From positions 1-30,942 of the forward strand of contig DASQFQ010000015.1 in NCBI GenBank assembly GCA_035633075.1: DNA of 30,942 nt, written 5' to 3'. Source of the DNA: DASQFQ01 sp035633075. GTDB lineage: Bacteria; Actinomycetota; Thermoleophilia; Solirubrobacterales; Solirubrobacteraceae. Of this stretch, positions 9,920 to 17,617 are shown in pieces. Positions within the stretch are counted from its first letter, which is position 1. Each line of letters begins with the position of its first letter. The position numbers and the translations under genes were made by a program. Under the pieces are notes generated by a model. The model was not told the origin of the DNA. It saw only the letters and a program-made list of their open reading frames with translations, and did no database searches.

Positions 9920-10915
9920 GTGACAACGTTGTCAAGACCCACGATGAGAGACGTGGCCCAGAGGGCGGGCGTGAGCCTGAAGACCGTCTCGCGAGTGATC
10001 AACGAGGAAGCAGGCGTGACCGCGGGCACCGCGGCGCGTGTGACCGAGGCCGTCGCCGAGCTGGGCTTCGAGCGCAACGACCTCGCCCGCTCGCTGCGCC
10101 ACGGCCGCTCGTCCGCGACGCTCGGGCTGGTGATCGAGGACGTGGCCAACCCGTTCTACTCAGCCGTCGCGCAGGCGGTGGAGCTCGCCGCCCGTAATCG
10201 CGGCTTCCTGCTCATCACCGCCTCGGCGCGCGAGGACGCCGAGCGCGAGCGCGAGCTCGTCACCGCGCTGCTGCGGCGGCGCGTCGACGCCCTGCTGATG
10301 GTGCCCGCGGGGCCGGACCACCGCTACATCGCCGGATCCACCCGCACCGTCTTCCTGGACCGCCCACCGCGCGGCATCGCAGCCGACACCGTCCTGCTCG
10401 ACAACCGCGGCGGCGCGCGGGAGGCGGTCAGGCACCTGATCGAGATGGGGCACACGCGGATCGCGTGCGTGACCGACGCCGCCGGGCTCTACACGGCACA
10501 AGAGCGGCTGGCCGGCTATCGGGACGCCCTCCACGCGGCCGGGCTCACCGAGGACCCGTCGCTCGTGCGAACGGGCAATCGCGACGCGACCCAGGCGCAG
10601 GCGACCGTCGAGCACCTTCTCGGGCTCCCGGACAAGCGCCGGCCGACCGCCGTCTTCACGGCCAACAACCGCAACACGGTCGGCGCCCTGCACGCGCTGG
10701 CACAGCGAAGCGGGCGCGTCGCGCTCGTCGGCTTCGACGACTTCGAGCTCGCCGACCTGCTCGGCACCACGGTCGTGCGGGCCGACCCGTGGCGGCTCGG
10801 CGAGCGGGCCGCCACGATCGCCTTCGCGCGGCTCGACGGCGACGACCGCCCGCCCCGTACGGTCACCGTGGCCACCGAGCTCGTCCTGCGCGGCTCCGGG
10901 GAGCTGGCGCCGTGA
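9920..10915 (+). CDS. LacI-family transcriptional regulator
   Basis: A 331-residue repressor with the LacI layout. The N-terminal helix-turn-helix and hinge helix cover MRDVAQRAGVSLKTVSRVIN to about residue 65, followed by a periplasmic-binding-like ligand domain (LGLVIEDVANPFYS, RRRVDALLMVP, VALVGFDDFELADL) that should sense a sugar or sugar phosphate. The GTG at 9920 (MTTLSRPTMRDV) is chosen because the promoter -10 ends 11 nt upstream, which suits a leaderless message. The ATG at 9944 is the alternative (323 residues). Neither has an SD. The perfect palindrome at 9921-9934 lies at the start, so autoregulation of this gene and the downstream isomerase-transporter-kinase genes is likely. Confidence 0.92.
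   Translation: MTTLSRPTMRDVAQRAGVSLKTVSRVINEEAGVTAGTAARVTEAVAELGFERNDLARSLRHGRSSATLGLVIEDVANPFYSAVAQAVELAARNRGFLLITASAREDAERERELVTALLRRRVDALLMVPAGPDHRYIAGSTRTVFLDRPPRGIAADTVLLDNRGGAREAVRHLIEMGHTRIACVTDAAGLYTAQERLAGYRDALHAAGLTEDPSLVRTGNRDATQAQATVEHLLGLPDKRRPTAVFTANNRNTVGALHALAQRSGRVALVGFDDFELADLLGTTVVRADPWRLGERAATIAFARLDGDDRPPRTVTVATELVLRGSGELAP
9921..9934 (+). promoter_or_regulatory. LacI-type operator, perfect 14-bp palindrome
   Basis: TGACAACGTTGTCA is a perfect palindrome with a central CG, the form bound by LacI-family dimers. It lies directly downstream of the promoter and on the first codons of the lacI-family gene, placing the repressor at the transcription start. I saw no second copy in the window by eye. 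Confidence 0.8.
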
Positions 10916-11904
10916 AGCCGCTGGTGCTCCCGCCCAACCAGTTCCATCGCTTCTACCGCGGCGGCGCGCGTATCGACGCGCTGCGTGGCGCGCCCGCGGG
11001 CGAGGACGGGCGGCCCGAGGACTGGGTGGGATCGACCGCCACGGCCTGGCGCGAGGACTCCGAGGGCCTCAGCCGCCTCGCCGACGGGCGCCTGCTGCGC
11101 GACCTCCTCGAGGCCGAGCCCGAGGCGCTGCTCGGGCGCGAGCACGTCGAGCGCTGGGGCGCCGACCCGGCGCTGCTGGTCAAGCTCCTCGACGCCGGCG
11201 AGCGCCTCCCGGTCCACTTCCATCCAGGCCGCGCCTTCGCCCGCGAGCACCTCGGCCTGCGCTACGGCAAGACCGAGGCGTGGATCATGCTCGAGGCCGA
11301 GCCCGGCGCCGCCGTCCACGTCGGCCTGCGCGAGGCGCTCGACGCCGAGACGGCGCGCGCGTGGGTGCAGGCCCAGGACGCCGAGGAGATGCTCGCCGCC
11401 ATGCACAGGGTCCCGGTCGCCGCCGGCGATGCCGTGCTCGTGCCGGCCGGGACCCTGCACGCCATCGGCGTGGGCATCCTGCTGCTCGAGCTGCAGGAGC
11501 CCACGGACCTCTCCGTGCTGCTCGAGTGGAAGCGCTTCGGGGTCGGATCGGGTGCCGAGCACCTCGGGCTCGGCTGGGAGCGGGCGCTCGAGGCGCTCGA
11601 CCGCGGCGCCGCGGACCCCGGTGAGCTCGTGTCGCGAGGCGAGCTGCGGCTGCCGGAGGCCGCCGATCCGTACTTCCGCGCCGAGCGGGTGCGCGGCGGG
11701 GACGAGCTCGGCCCGTCCTTCGCGGTCCTGCTCGGCATCGCCGGCGAGGGCACGCTGTGCTCCGAGGAGGGGGACGAGCTGGCGCTGCAGCGTGGCATCA
11801 CCGCGCTCGTCCCCTTCTCGGCGGGAACGACCACACTGACGGGGGACGTCGAGGCCGTTCGCTGCCTGCCGCCCGCACCGACAACAGGGGAGGGGATGTG
11901 GTGA
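10912..11904 (+). CDS. Class I mannose-6-phosphate isomerase-like cupin protein
   Basis: A 330-residue protein of the phosphomannose isomerase type I fold, a zinc enzyme converting an aldose-6-phosphate to the ketose. Visible marks are EDWVGST near residue 36, the metal-site segments LPVHFHP (H102, H104) and GKTEAWIML (E122), and VPAGTLHAIG (H183), matching the two His, Glu and further His ligands of ManA. The GTG start at 10912 overlaps the lacI TGA by GTGA, so it is coupled to the regulator. In this operon it may act on the imported sugar's phosphate rather than mannose-6-phosphate itself. Housekeeping manA cannot be excluded, but the operon position argues for a catabolic role. Confidence 0.8.
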   Translation: MKPLVLPPNQFHRFYRGGARIDALRGAPAGEDGRPEDWVGSTATAWREDSEGLSRLADGRLLRDLLEAEPEALLGREHVERWGADPALLVKLLDAGERLPVHFHPGRAFAREHLGLRYGKTEAWIMLEAEPGAAVHVGLREALDAETARAWVQAQDAEEMLAAMHRVPVAAGDAVLVPAGTLHAIGVGILLLELQEPTDLSVLLEWKRFGVGSGAEHLGLGWERALEALDRGAADPGELVSRGELRLPEAADPYFRAERVRGGDELGPSFAVLLGIAGEGTLCSEEGDELALQRGITALVPFSAGTTTLTGDVEAVRCLPPAPTTGEGMW

Positions 11905-12674
11905 GCGACCAGCCGCTGCTGGAGGCGCGCGGGATCGTCAAGTCGTTCGGGCGCGTGCAGGCGCTGACGGGCGCGAACTTCACGGTCTACCCGAACGAGG
12001 TCGTCGCGCTGGTCGGCGACAACGGCGCGGGCAAGAGCACGCTGGTCAAGACGCTCGTCGGTGTGCACCTGCCCGACAGCGGCGAGATCCTCTTCGAGGG
12101 ACGCGCCGTCGACATCCACACGCCCCAGCAGGCGCGCGAGATCGGGATCGAGACGGTCTACCAGGACCTCGCGCTGGCGGCCGAGATCGACCCGGCCGCG
12201 AACATGTTCCTGGGGCGCGAGATCGTGCGCGCCGGCCCGCTCGGCAGGCTCGGCTTCCTCGACAAGGCGGCGATGCGCAAGCGCAGCGAGGAGGCCTTCC
12301 GCGACCTCGGCGTGCGGATCCAGGACACGACGGCGCCGGTCGCCAACATGTCCGGCGGCCAGCGTCAGGGCATCGCGATCTCCCGGGCCGTCACGTGGGC
12401 GAGCAAGGTCGTCTTCATGGACGAGCCGACGGCCGCACTCGGTGTCGTCCAGACCCGCAACGTGCTCGAGCAGATCAAGAAGGTGCGCGCGCACGGCCTG
12501 TCCGTCGTGCTGATCAGCCACAACCTGCCCGAGATCTTCGAGGTCGCCGACCGCATCGAGGTCCTGCGGCTCGGCGAGCGCGTCGCGCGGCTGCGGCCGT
12601 CGGAGGTCTCGATGGAAGACGTCGTGTCGGCCATGACCGGCGCGTTGACGTTCCACGAGGAGGAGGGCCGATGA
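11901..12674 (+). CDS. Sugar ABC transporter ATP-binding protein, single-domain (FrcA-like)
   Basis: A 257-residue ATPase driving sugar import with the next two genes. Walker A is GDNGAGKST (39-47), the signature SGGQRQ follows at 151-156, and Walker B VVFMDEP at 170-176; the D-loop and the switch SHN (LISHNLPEI) follow. Ribose/xylose-type ATPases usually contain two ABC cassettes (about 500 residues); this has one, as in the FrcBCA fructose system, so it should work as a homodimer. The GTG at 11901 is preferred to the GTG at 11898 because the GGGGAGGGG SD (11887-11895) is spaced 5 nt from it. It overlaps the upstream TGA by GTGA. Confidence 0.92.
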   Translation: MSDQPLLEARGIVKSFGRVQALTGANFTVYPNEVVALVGDNGAGKSTLVKTLVGVHLPDSGEILFEGRAVDIHTPQQAREIGIETVYQDLALAAEIDPAANMFLGREIVRAGPLGRLGFLDKAAMRKRSEEAFRDLGVRIQDTTAPVANMSGGQRQGIAISRAVTWASKVVFMDEPTAALGVVQTRNVLEQIKKVRAHGLSVVLISHNLPEIFEVADRIEVLRLGERVARLRPSEVSMEDVVSAMTGALTFHEEEGR

Positions 12675-13699
12675 GCACGCCGACGGCACCCGCCGACGAG
12701 CCCGTGGCCGTCCCGCCCGACGAGAAACCGCCCTCGACGCTGCAGCGGATCGCCGCCGGATCGAGCACCCAGATCGGGCTGATCCTGGTTGCGCTGATCG
12801 CCGCGTTCTCCCTGCTCTCGTTCGATGACTTCTTCGCGGTCGCGAACGCCCGCAACATCGCCACCGACGCCGCGGTCCTGCTGGTCCTCGCGGTCGGCTC
12901 GACCTACGTGATCGTCACCGCCGGCATCGACCTCTCGGTCGGTTCCGTGCTCGTGTTCTCGGGCGTCGTCGCCGCCAAGCTCATGAACGAGGTCGGGGGC
13001 AACGGCTGGGGCGTGATCCTGCTCGGACTCTTCGCCTCATTGGCGGCCGGCCTCGCCTGGGGGCTCTTCAACGGCGTGCTGGTGGCGAAGGCGAAGCTCC
13101 CGGCCTTCATCGTCACGCTCGGCTCGCTCGGCATGTCGCTCGGCGCGGCCTACCTGATCACGGGCGGGGTCGACGAGCGCGAGGTCCCGTTCCGGCTCGT
13201 CTCGGAGGTCGGGATCGGACGTGTGCTCGGCATCCCCTACCTCGTGCTGATCGCCCTGGCGGTCGCGGGGGTGCTCGGGATCGTGCTCGCCCAGACGCGC
13301 TTCGGGCGCTACACGTACGCGATCGGCTCCAACGAGGAGGCAGTCAGGCGGGCGGGCGTCAACGTCGACCGCCACCTGATCAAGATCTATGCGCTCGCGG
13401 GCATCCTCTCGGGGCTTGCGGGCTTCATGAACCTCGCGCGCTTCGGCACTACGACGATCGGTGGGCACGCGACGGACAACCTCAACGCGATCGCCGCGGT
13501 CGTGATCGGGGGGACGAGCCTGTTCGGCGGGATCGGCTCGATCCTCGGCACCGTCTTCGGCGTCTTCATCCCCGCGGTGCTCCAGAACGGCTTCGTGATC
13601 GTCGGGGTGCAGGCGTTCTGGCAGCAGGTCGCCGTCGGCGCCGTGCTGATCCTCGCCGTCTACCTCGACCAGATGCGGCGCTCGCGACAGCGGCAGTAG
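12671..13699 (+). CDS. Sugar ABC transporter permease (RbsC/FrcC family)
   Basis: A 342-residue integral membrane protein of the ribose/fructose-type branched permease family. After a polar Pro-rich N-terminus (about 1-35) come roughly ten hydrophobic segments. The family blocks are GIDLSVGSV, the FNGVLVAKAKLPAFIVTLGS segment, ATPase-contact region GSNEEAVRRAGVNVD, and the late VVIGGTSLFGGIGSILGT. The ATG start at 12671 overlaps the ATPase TGA (ATGA), so the two subunits are translationally coupled. An AGGAGG SD lies just upstream in the ATPase 3' end. As a homodimer it would form the channel for the sugar captured by the following binding lipoprotein. Confidence 0.93.
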   Translation: MSTPTAPADEPVAVPPDEKPPSTLQRIAAGSSTQIGLILVALIAAFSLLSFDDFFAVANARNIATDAAVLLVLAVGSTYVIVTAGIDLSVGSVLVFSGVVAAKLMNEVGGNGWGVILLGLFASLAAGLAWGLFNGVLVAKAKLPAFIVTLGSLGMSLGAAYLITGGVDEREVPFRLVSEVGIGRVLGIPYLVLIALAVAGVLGIVLAQTRFGRYTYAIGSNEEAVRRAGVNVDRHLIKIYALAGILSGLAGFMNLARFGTTTIGGHATDNLNAIAAVVIGGTSLFGGIGSILGTVFGVFIPAVLQNGFVIVGVQAFWQQVAVGAVLILAVYLDQMRRSRQRQ

Positions 13700-13725
13700 T
13701 CCATCCACCCAGGAGGAGGAAGTTC

Positions 13726-14730
13726 ATGTCCCACCCAGCACGACCACGCAGGCCCCGGGCACTTCTGTCGCTCGCCATGCTCTGCACGGTGCTCGCACTG
13801 ATCGTCGCCGCCTGCGGCGACGACGAGAAGAGCGGCGGCTCGGCGTCGGGCGGCGCCGAGAAGAAGACCTACAAGATGACGCTGATCGCCGGCGTCAAGG
13901 GCGACGAGTTCTACATCACGATGAACTGCGGGGCCCAGGCCAAGGCCAAGGAGCTCGGCGTCCAGCTCGACTTCCAGGGCCCGCAGGAGTTCGACGCCGC
14001 CCAGCAGACCCCGATCGTCAACGCCGTCGCCGCCAAGAAGCCCGACGCGGTGCTGATCGCCCCGACGGACACGAAGGCGCTCTACGCTCCGATCAAGCAG
14101 ATGGCCGACAACGGGACGAAGATCGTGCTCGTCGACACGACGCTCGAGCAGCCGGACATGGCCGTGTCCCAGATCGCCTCCGACAACGAGGCCGGTGGGG
14201 CCGAGGCGGCCAAGGCGCTGGCCGAGCTGATCGGCGGCAGCGGCAAGGTCTTCGTGATCAACGTCAAGCCGGGCATCTCGACCACGGACGCGCGCGAGAA
14301 GGGCTTCGTGGACGGCGCCAAGGCGGCCGGGCTGGACTACGTCGGGCGCGAGTACTCCAACGACAAGCCGGAGACGGCGGCCGCCAAGGTCAAGGCCGCG
14401 CTGCAGAAGAACTCCGACCTCAAGGGCATCTTCGGGACGAACCTGTTCTCGGCCGAAGGCGCCGCCAGCGGCGTCCGCGAGGCGGGTGCCAAGGACGTCA
14501 AGATCGTCGGCTTCGACGCCGGCCCGAAGCAGGTCAAGGACCTCGAGGACGGCACGGTGCAGGCGCTGATCGCGCAGAAGCCGGCCGACATCGGCTCCCA
14601 GGGCGTCGAGCAGGCGTTCAACGCGCTGACGGGCAAGCCGACCACGAAGAAGATCGGCACGGAGTCCACCACCATCACCAAGGACACTCTGGCCGAGAAC
14701 CAGGACGCGCTCTACAAGCCGTCCTGCTGA
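13726..14730 (+). CDS. Sugar ABC transporter substrate-binding lipoprotein (RbsB/FrcB type)
   Basis: A 334-residue exported lipoprotein that captures the sugar for the permease encoded just upstream. The N-terminus has basic residues, a hydrophobic core and the lipobox VAAC, with lipidated C30. The mature protein starts with an acidic/Gly/Ser linker, then a type I periplasmic-binding fold (pentose/hexose group): PDAVLIAPTDTKALYAPIKQ, GTKIVLVDT, ASDNEAGG, and a GFDAGPKQVKDL block that corresponds to the hinge region in relatives. An AGGAGGAGG SD precedes the ATG at 13726, stronger than those of its neighbours, in keeping with the higher level at which binding proteins are made. A stable hairpin follows the stop codon. 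Confidence 0.93.
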   Translation: MSHPARPRRPRALLSLAMLCTVLALIVAACGDDEKSGGSASGGAEKKTYKMTLIAGVKGDEFYITMNCGAQAKAKELGVQLDFQGPQEFDAAQQTPIVNAVAAKKPDAVLIAPTDTKALYAPIKQMADNGTKIVLVDTTLEQPDMAVSQIASDNEAGGAEAAKALAELIGGSGKVFVINVKPGISTTDAREKGFVDGAKAAGLDYVGREYSNDKPETAAAKVKAALQKNSDLKGIFGTNLFSAEGAASGVREAGAKDVKIVGFDAGPKQVKDLEDGTVQALIAQKPADIGSQGVEQAFNALTGKPTTKKIGTESTTITKDTLAENQDALYKPSC

Positions 14731-14736
14731 GGTGAG

Positions 14737-14772
14737 CGGTGGCTGCGGGGCGCGAATGCCCCGCAGCCACCG
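14737..14772 (+). terminator. 15-bp GC-rich hairpin between binding-protein and kinase genes
   Basis: The arms CGGTGGCTGCGGGGC (14737-14751) and its exact complement (14758-14772) pair over 15 bp with a 6-nt loop (gcgaat). It begins 6 nt after the binding-protein stop and ends 5 nt before the kinase GTG at 14778. There is no U-tract, so it may be a weak or factor-assisted terminator or an mRNA 3'-end stabiliser that lowers kinase expression relative to the transporter. Confidence 0.7.
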
Positions 14773-14777
14773 GTAGC

Positions 14778-16100
14778 GTGTCGCCGGTGAGCGGGGAGCT
14801 GCTGCTCGGGCTCGACCTCGGGACGACGTCGTGCAAGGCCGCGGTCGTGACGCCCGAGGGCGACGAGCTCGCGCACGGGCGGGCGCAGGTGGCCTGGGAG
14901 CTCGTCGCGACCGGGGCCGAGATCGCCCCGCAGGGGCTGCTCGACGCCGCCCTGGCCGCCGCCCGCGAGGCCCTGGCCGCCGGCCCGGGGGGCCGCGTCG
15001 CCGGCCTCGGCGTGGCGAGCATGGCCGAGACCGGCGTGCTGCTCGACGGCGCGGGCGCGCCCGTCGTCTCGTCGATCGCCTGGCACGACTCGCGCGGCGA
15101 GGACGAGGCGGCCCGGCTGGCGGTGGACCTCGGCCGCCGGCGCTTCTCCGAGCGCACGGGCCTCGAGCCGCGTCCGCTCTGCACGGTCGCGAAGTACCGC
15201 TGGATGCTCGACCACCGCGAGGGCGCCTCCCGGGGGGTGCGCTGGCTCGGCGTCGCCGAGTGGGTCGTCCACGGCCTGGGGGGCGACCAGGTCGCCGAGC
15301 TCTCGCTCGCGTCGCGGACCGGCTGGCTCGACCTCCACGCGCGCGACTGGTGGGACGAGGCGCTGGCCTGGGCGGGTGCGCCCGCTGGGCTCCTCCCGGA
15401 ACCAGCGCCGGCGGGAACGCCGGCGGGCACCGTGGCCGACGCCCTACCCGAGGCGCGCGGCGCGGTGCTTGCGGTCGGCGGCCACGACCACCTCAGCGCC
15501 GCGGTCGGGGCGGGGGCGATCGGCGAGGGCGACGTCCTGGACTCGTGGGGAACCGCCGAGGCGTTCGTGCGCGCGGTCACCCCGCTGCCCCCCGAGCGTG
15601 TGGGCGCCGCGGTGGCCGACGGCATCAATGTGGGCTGGCACGCGGTCGCGGGGCGCCAGTGCCTGCTCGGCGCGATGCGCTCGGGCGCGGCGCTCCAGCG
15701 CGTCCTGCGCCTCCTCGGGGTGGCAGCGGAGGGTCGCGCCGAGCTCGAGCGCGCCGCGCTCGAGGTGGCCGCGGACGCGGGCGGGATGGAGCTGCGCGGC
15801 CTCAACGACGACCGCGTCGAGCTCGTGGGCATCGGCCAGGATCCCTCCCCCGCCCTGGTATGGCGCGCGGCGCTCGAGTCGGCCGGGCGCGGGGCGCGGG
15901 ACATCCTCGACCGCATGGATCGCGTGGCGGGCCCGCGCCGCCGGCTCGTCGTGGCCGGCGGCTGGGCCGAGGGGGAGGCGGCGCGGGCGGTCAAGGAGGC
16001 CCACCTCGGGCCCTTCGAGCAGTCACGGGCTGTCTACATGGGCGCGCGCGGCGCGGCGCTGACGGCGGGCCGCGCGGCCGGGATCGTGGCGGGCGGCTAG
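14778..16100 (+). CDS. FGGY-family carbohydrate kinase
   Basis: A 440-residue cytoplasmic sugar kinase of the FGGY (actin-like ATPase) superfamily. Motifs include the N-terminal phosphate loop LLGLDLGTTSCKAAVV (from residue 9), the substrate-side SSIAWHDSRGE, the GGHDHLSAAVGAG block with likely catalytic base D237, DSWGTAE, and the C-terminal adenosine-site VVAGGWAEGEA. It is somewhat short for the family (usually 450-520). The GTG at 14778 is used; a second in-frame GTG at 14787 is equally possible, as no good SD precedes either. It should phosphorylate the imported ketose or polyol, but subfamily (xylulo-, ribulo-, rhamnulo- or other) cannot be told. It shares its stop tetranucleotide CTAG with the convergent carboxypeptidase. 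Confidence 0.87.
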   Translation: MSPVSGELLLGLDLGTTSCKAAVVTPEGDELAHGRAQVAWELVATGAEIAPQGLLDAALAAAREALAAGPGGRVAGLGVASMAETGVLLDGAGAPVVSSIAWHDSRGEDEAARLAVDLGRRRFSERTGLEPRPLCTVAKYRWMLDHREGASRGVRWLGVAEWVVHGLGGDQVAELSLASRTGWLDLHARDWWDEALAWAGAPAGLLPEPAPAGTPAGTVADALPEARGAVLAVGGHDHLSAAVGAGAIGEGDVLDSWGTAEAFVRAVTPLPPERVGAAVADGINVGWHAVAGRQCLLGAMRSGAALQRVLRLLGVAAEGRAELERAALEVAADAGGMELRGLNDDRVELVGIGQDPSPALVWRAALESAGRGARDILDRMDRVAGPRRRLVVAGGWAEGEAARAVKEAHLGPFEQSRAVYMGARGAALTAGRAAGIVAGG

Positions 16101-17617
16101 GCCGCGAGCACCGCGGCGTCGGCGAGCTTGGTGCGCAGGTACTCGAGGAAGGGCTCGGTGCGCAGGTCCTCGCCGGTCACGCGGCGCAGCAGCTCGCGCG
16201 GAGGGAACTTGCGCCCGTGGCGGTGGATCTGCTCGCGCAGCCACCCGCGCAAGGGGGCGAAGTCGCCGGCCGCGATGCGCTCGTCGACGTCGGGCAGGTC
16301 GGCGACCAGGCGCGACCACAGCTGCGCGGCGATCAGGTTCCCGAGCGTGTAGGTCGGGAAGTAGCCGAACAGCCCGGCTCCCCAGTGGACGTCTTGGAGC
16401 ACGCCCTGGGCGTCGTCGGGCACCTCGACCCCCAGCAGGCGCGACATGCCCGCGTTCCAGGCTGCCGGGACGTCGCCGACCCGCAGGGCGCCCTCGACCA
16501 GGGCGAGCTCGAGCTCGAAGCGCAGGACGATGTGGAGGTTGTAGGTCGTCTCGTCCGCGTCGACCCGGATCAGCGAGGGCTGGACCGAGTTGACCGCCCG
16601 GTAGAGGCGATCGGCGTCGACGTCGCCCAGCGCCTTGCCCAGGTGCTCGCGCAGTCGCGGCAGCACCCAGGCGCAGAACGGGCGCGAGCGTCCCACGATG
16701 TTCTCCCACAGGCGGCTCTGGGACTCGTGCAGGCCCAGCGACACGGGCTGTGCGAGCGGCGTGCGCGCGAGCGCCGTGGCGATCCCCGCCTCGTAGAGGC
16801 CGTGGCCGAACTCGTGCAGCGCAGAGTAGTGGGCGACGCCGAAGTCGTGCAGGTCATAACGGGTCGTGATCCGTACGTCGGCTGTGGCCAGCGACTGCGC
16901 GAACGGGTGCGGCGCGGGGTCCAGGCGCCAGGCGTCCTCGTCGAAGCCGACCACCTCGAGCACGTCGACGATGGCTCGCCGCTGGGCCTCGACCTCGAAC
17001 GGGCCGGCGAACACGCCCTCGTTGCGCGGCCGGCTGCGGTCGCCGGCGGCACCCACCAGCGGGACGAGCCTGTCGCGCAGGGTCGCGAACAGGGGGCGCA
17101 GCTCGGCGGTGGTGAGCCCGGGCTCGAAGTCGTCGAGCAACAGGTCGTAGGGGTGTTCGGAGGCCTCGAAGCACGCTACGTAGCGATGGCGGAGGTCGAT
17201 GTGGCGGGCCAGCGCGTCGCGGAAGCGCGAGAAGTCGGCGGCGGCCCGCGCCTCCTGCCAGGCCTGCTGGCCCAGCGCGTCGGCGTGGCTCATCTCGGCG
17301 GCGAGCGCGCCGGGCACGCGCACGGCCTTCTCGTGGTCGCGGCGGACGGCGGCAAGCAGCCGTACGTCGTCGGAGTCGGGGTCCTCCCCCGCCGCCCACG
17401 GCTCGAGCGCATCGAGCAGGCGGCCAACCTCGGGGTCGGTGAGCCGCTCGTGGGTGATCAGCTCCAGCGTCGAGGAGTGGTCGGCGCGGGCGGCCGCCCC
17501 GTGCGGCGGCATCATCGTGTTCTGGTCCCAGAACAGCAGCGACTGGATGCTGCCGAGGTCGGTGAGCTGGGCCATGCGCTCGCGGAGCGCCCGCAGCTCA
17601 GGTGGAGCAGCCCTCAC
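16097..17617 (-). CDS. M32 (Taq-type) metallocarboxypeptidase
   Basis: A 506-residue zinc carboxypeptidase of family M32, which removes C-terminal residues (not Pro) from peptides in the cytoplasm. Diagnostic features are the WDQNTMMPP motif near the N-terminus, the zinc-binding HEFGH at residues 268-272, and the downstream HESQSRLWEN block that supplies the third ligand and dimer contacts. The length matches the family (about 500). The GTG start at 17617 overlaps the TGA of the upstream DivIVA-like gene by GTGA, so it is coupled. It converges on the FGGY kinase with both stop codons lying in CTAG at 16097-16100. Confidence 0.94.
   Translation of the reverse strand: MRAAPPELRALRERMAQLTDLGSIQSLLFWDQNTMMPPHGAAARADHSSTLELITHERLTDPEVGRLLDALEPWAAGEDPDSDDVRLLAAVRRDHEKAVRVPGALAAEMSHADALGQQAWQEARAAADFSRFRDALARHIDLRHRYVACFEASEHPYDLLLDDFEPGLTTAELRPLFATLRDRLVPLVGAAGDRSRPRNEGVFAGPFEVEAQRRAIVDVLEVVGFDEDAWRLDPAPHPFAQSLATADVRITTRYDLHDFGVAHYSALHEFGHGLYEAGIATALARTPLAQPVSLGLHESQSRLWENIVGRSRPFCAWVLPRLREHLGKALGDVDADRLYRAVNSVQPSLIRVDADETTYNLHIVLRFELELALVEGALRVGDVPAAWNAGMSRLLGVEVPDDAQGVLQDVHWGAGLFGYFPTYTLGNLIAAQLWSRLVADLPDVDERIAAGDFAPLRGWLREQIHRHGRKFPPRELLRRVTGEDLRTEPFLEYLRTKLADAAVLAA

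Noticed and set aside
10912..11904. Calling the ManA-like gene the housekeeping manA
   Set aside because: It is translationally coupled to the LacI regulator and the sugar transporter, so a pathway-specific role is more likely; no gene symbol was given.
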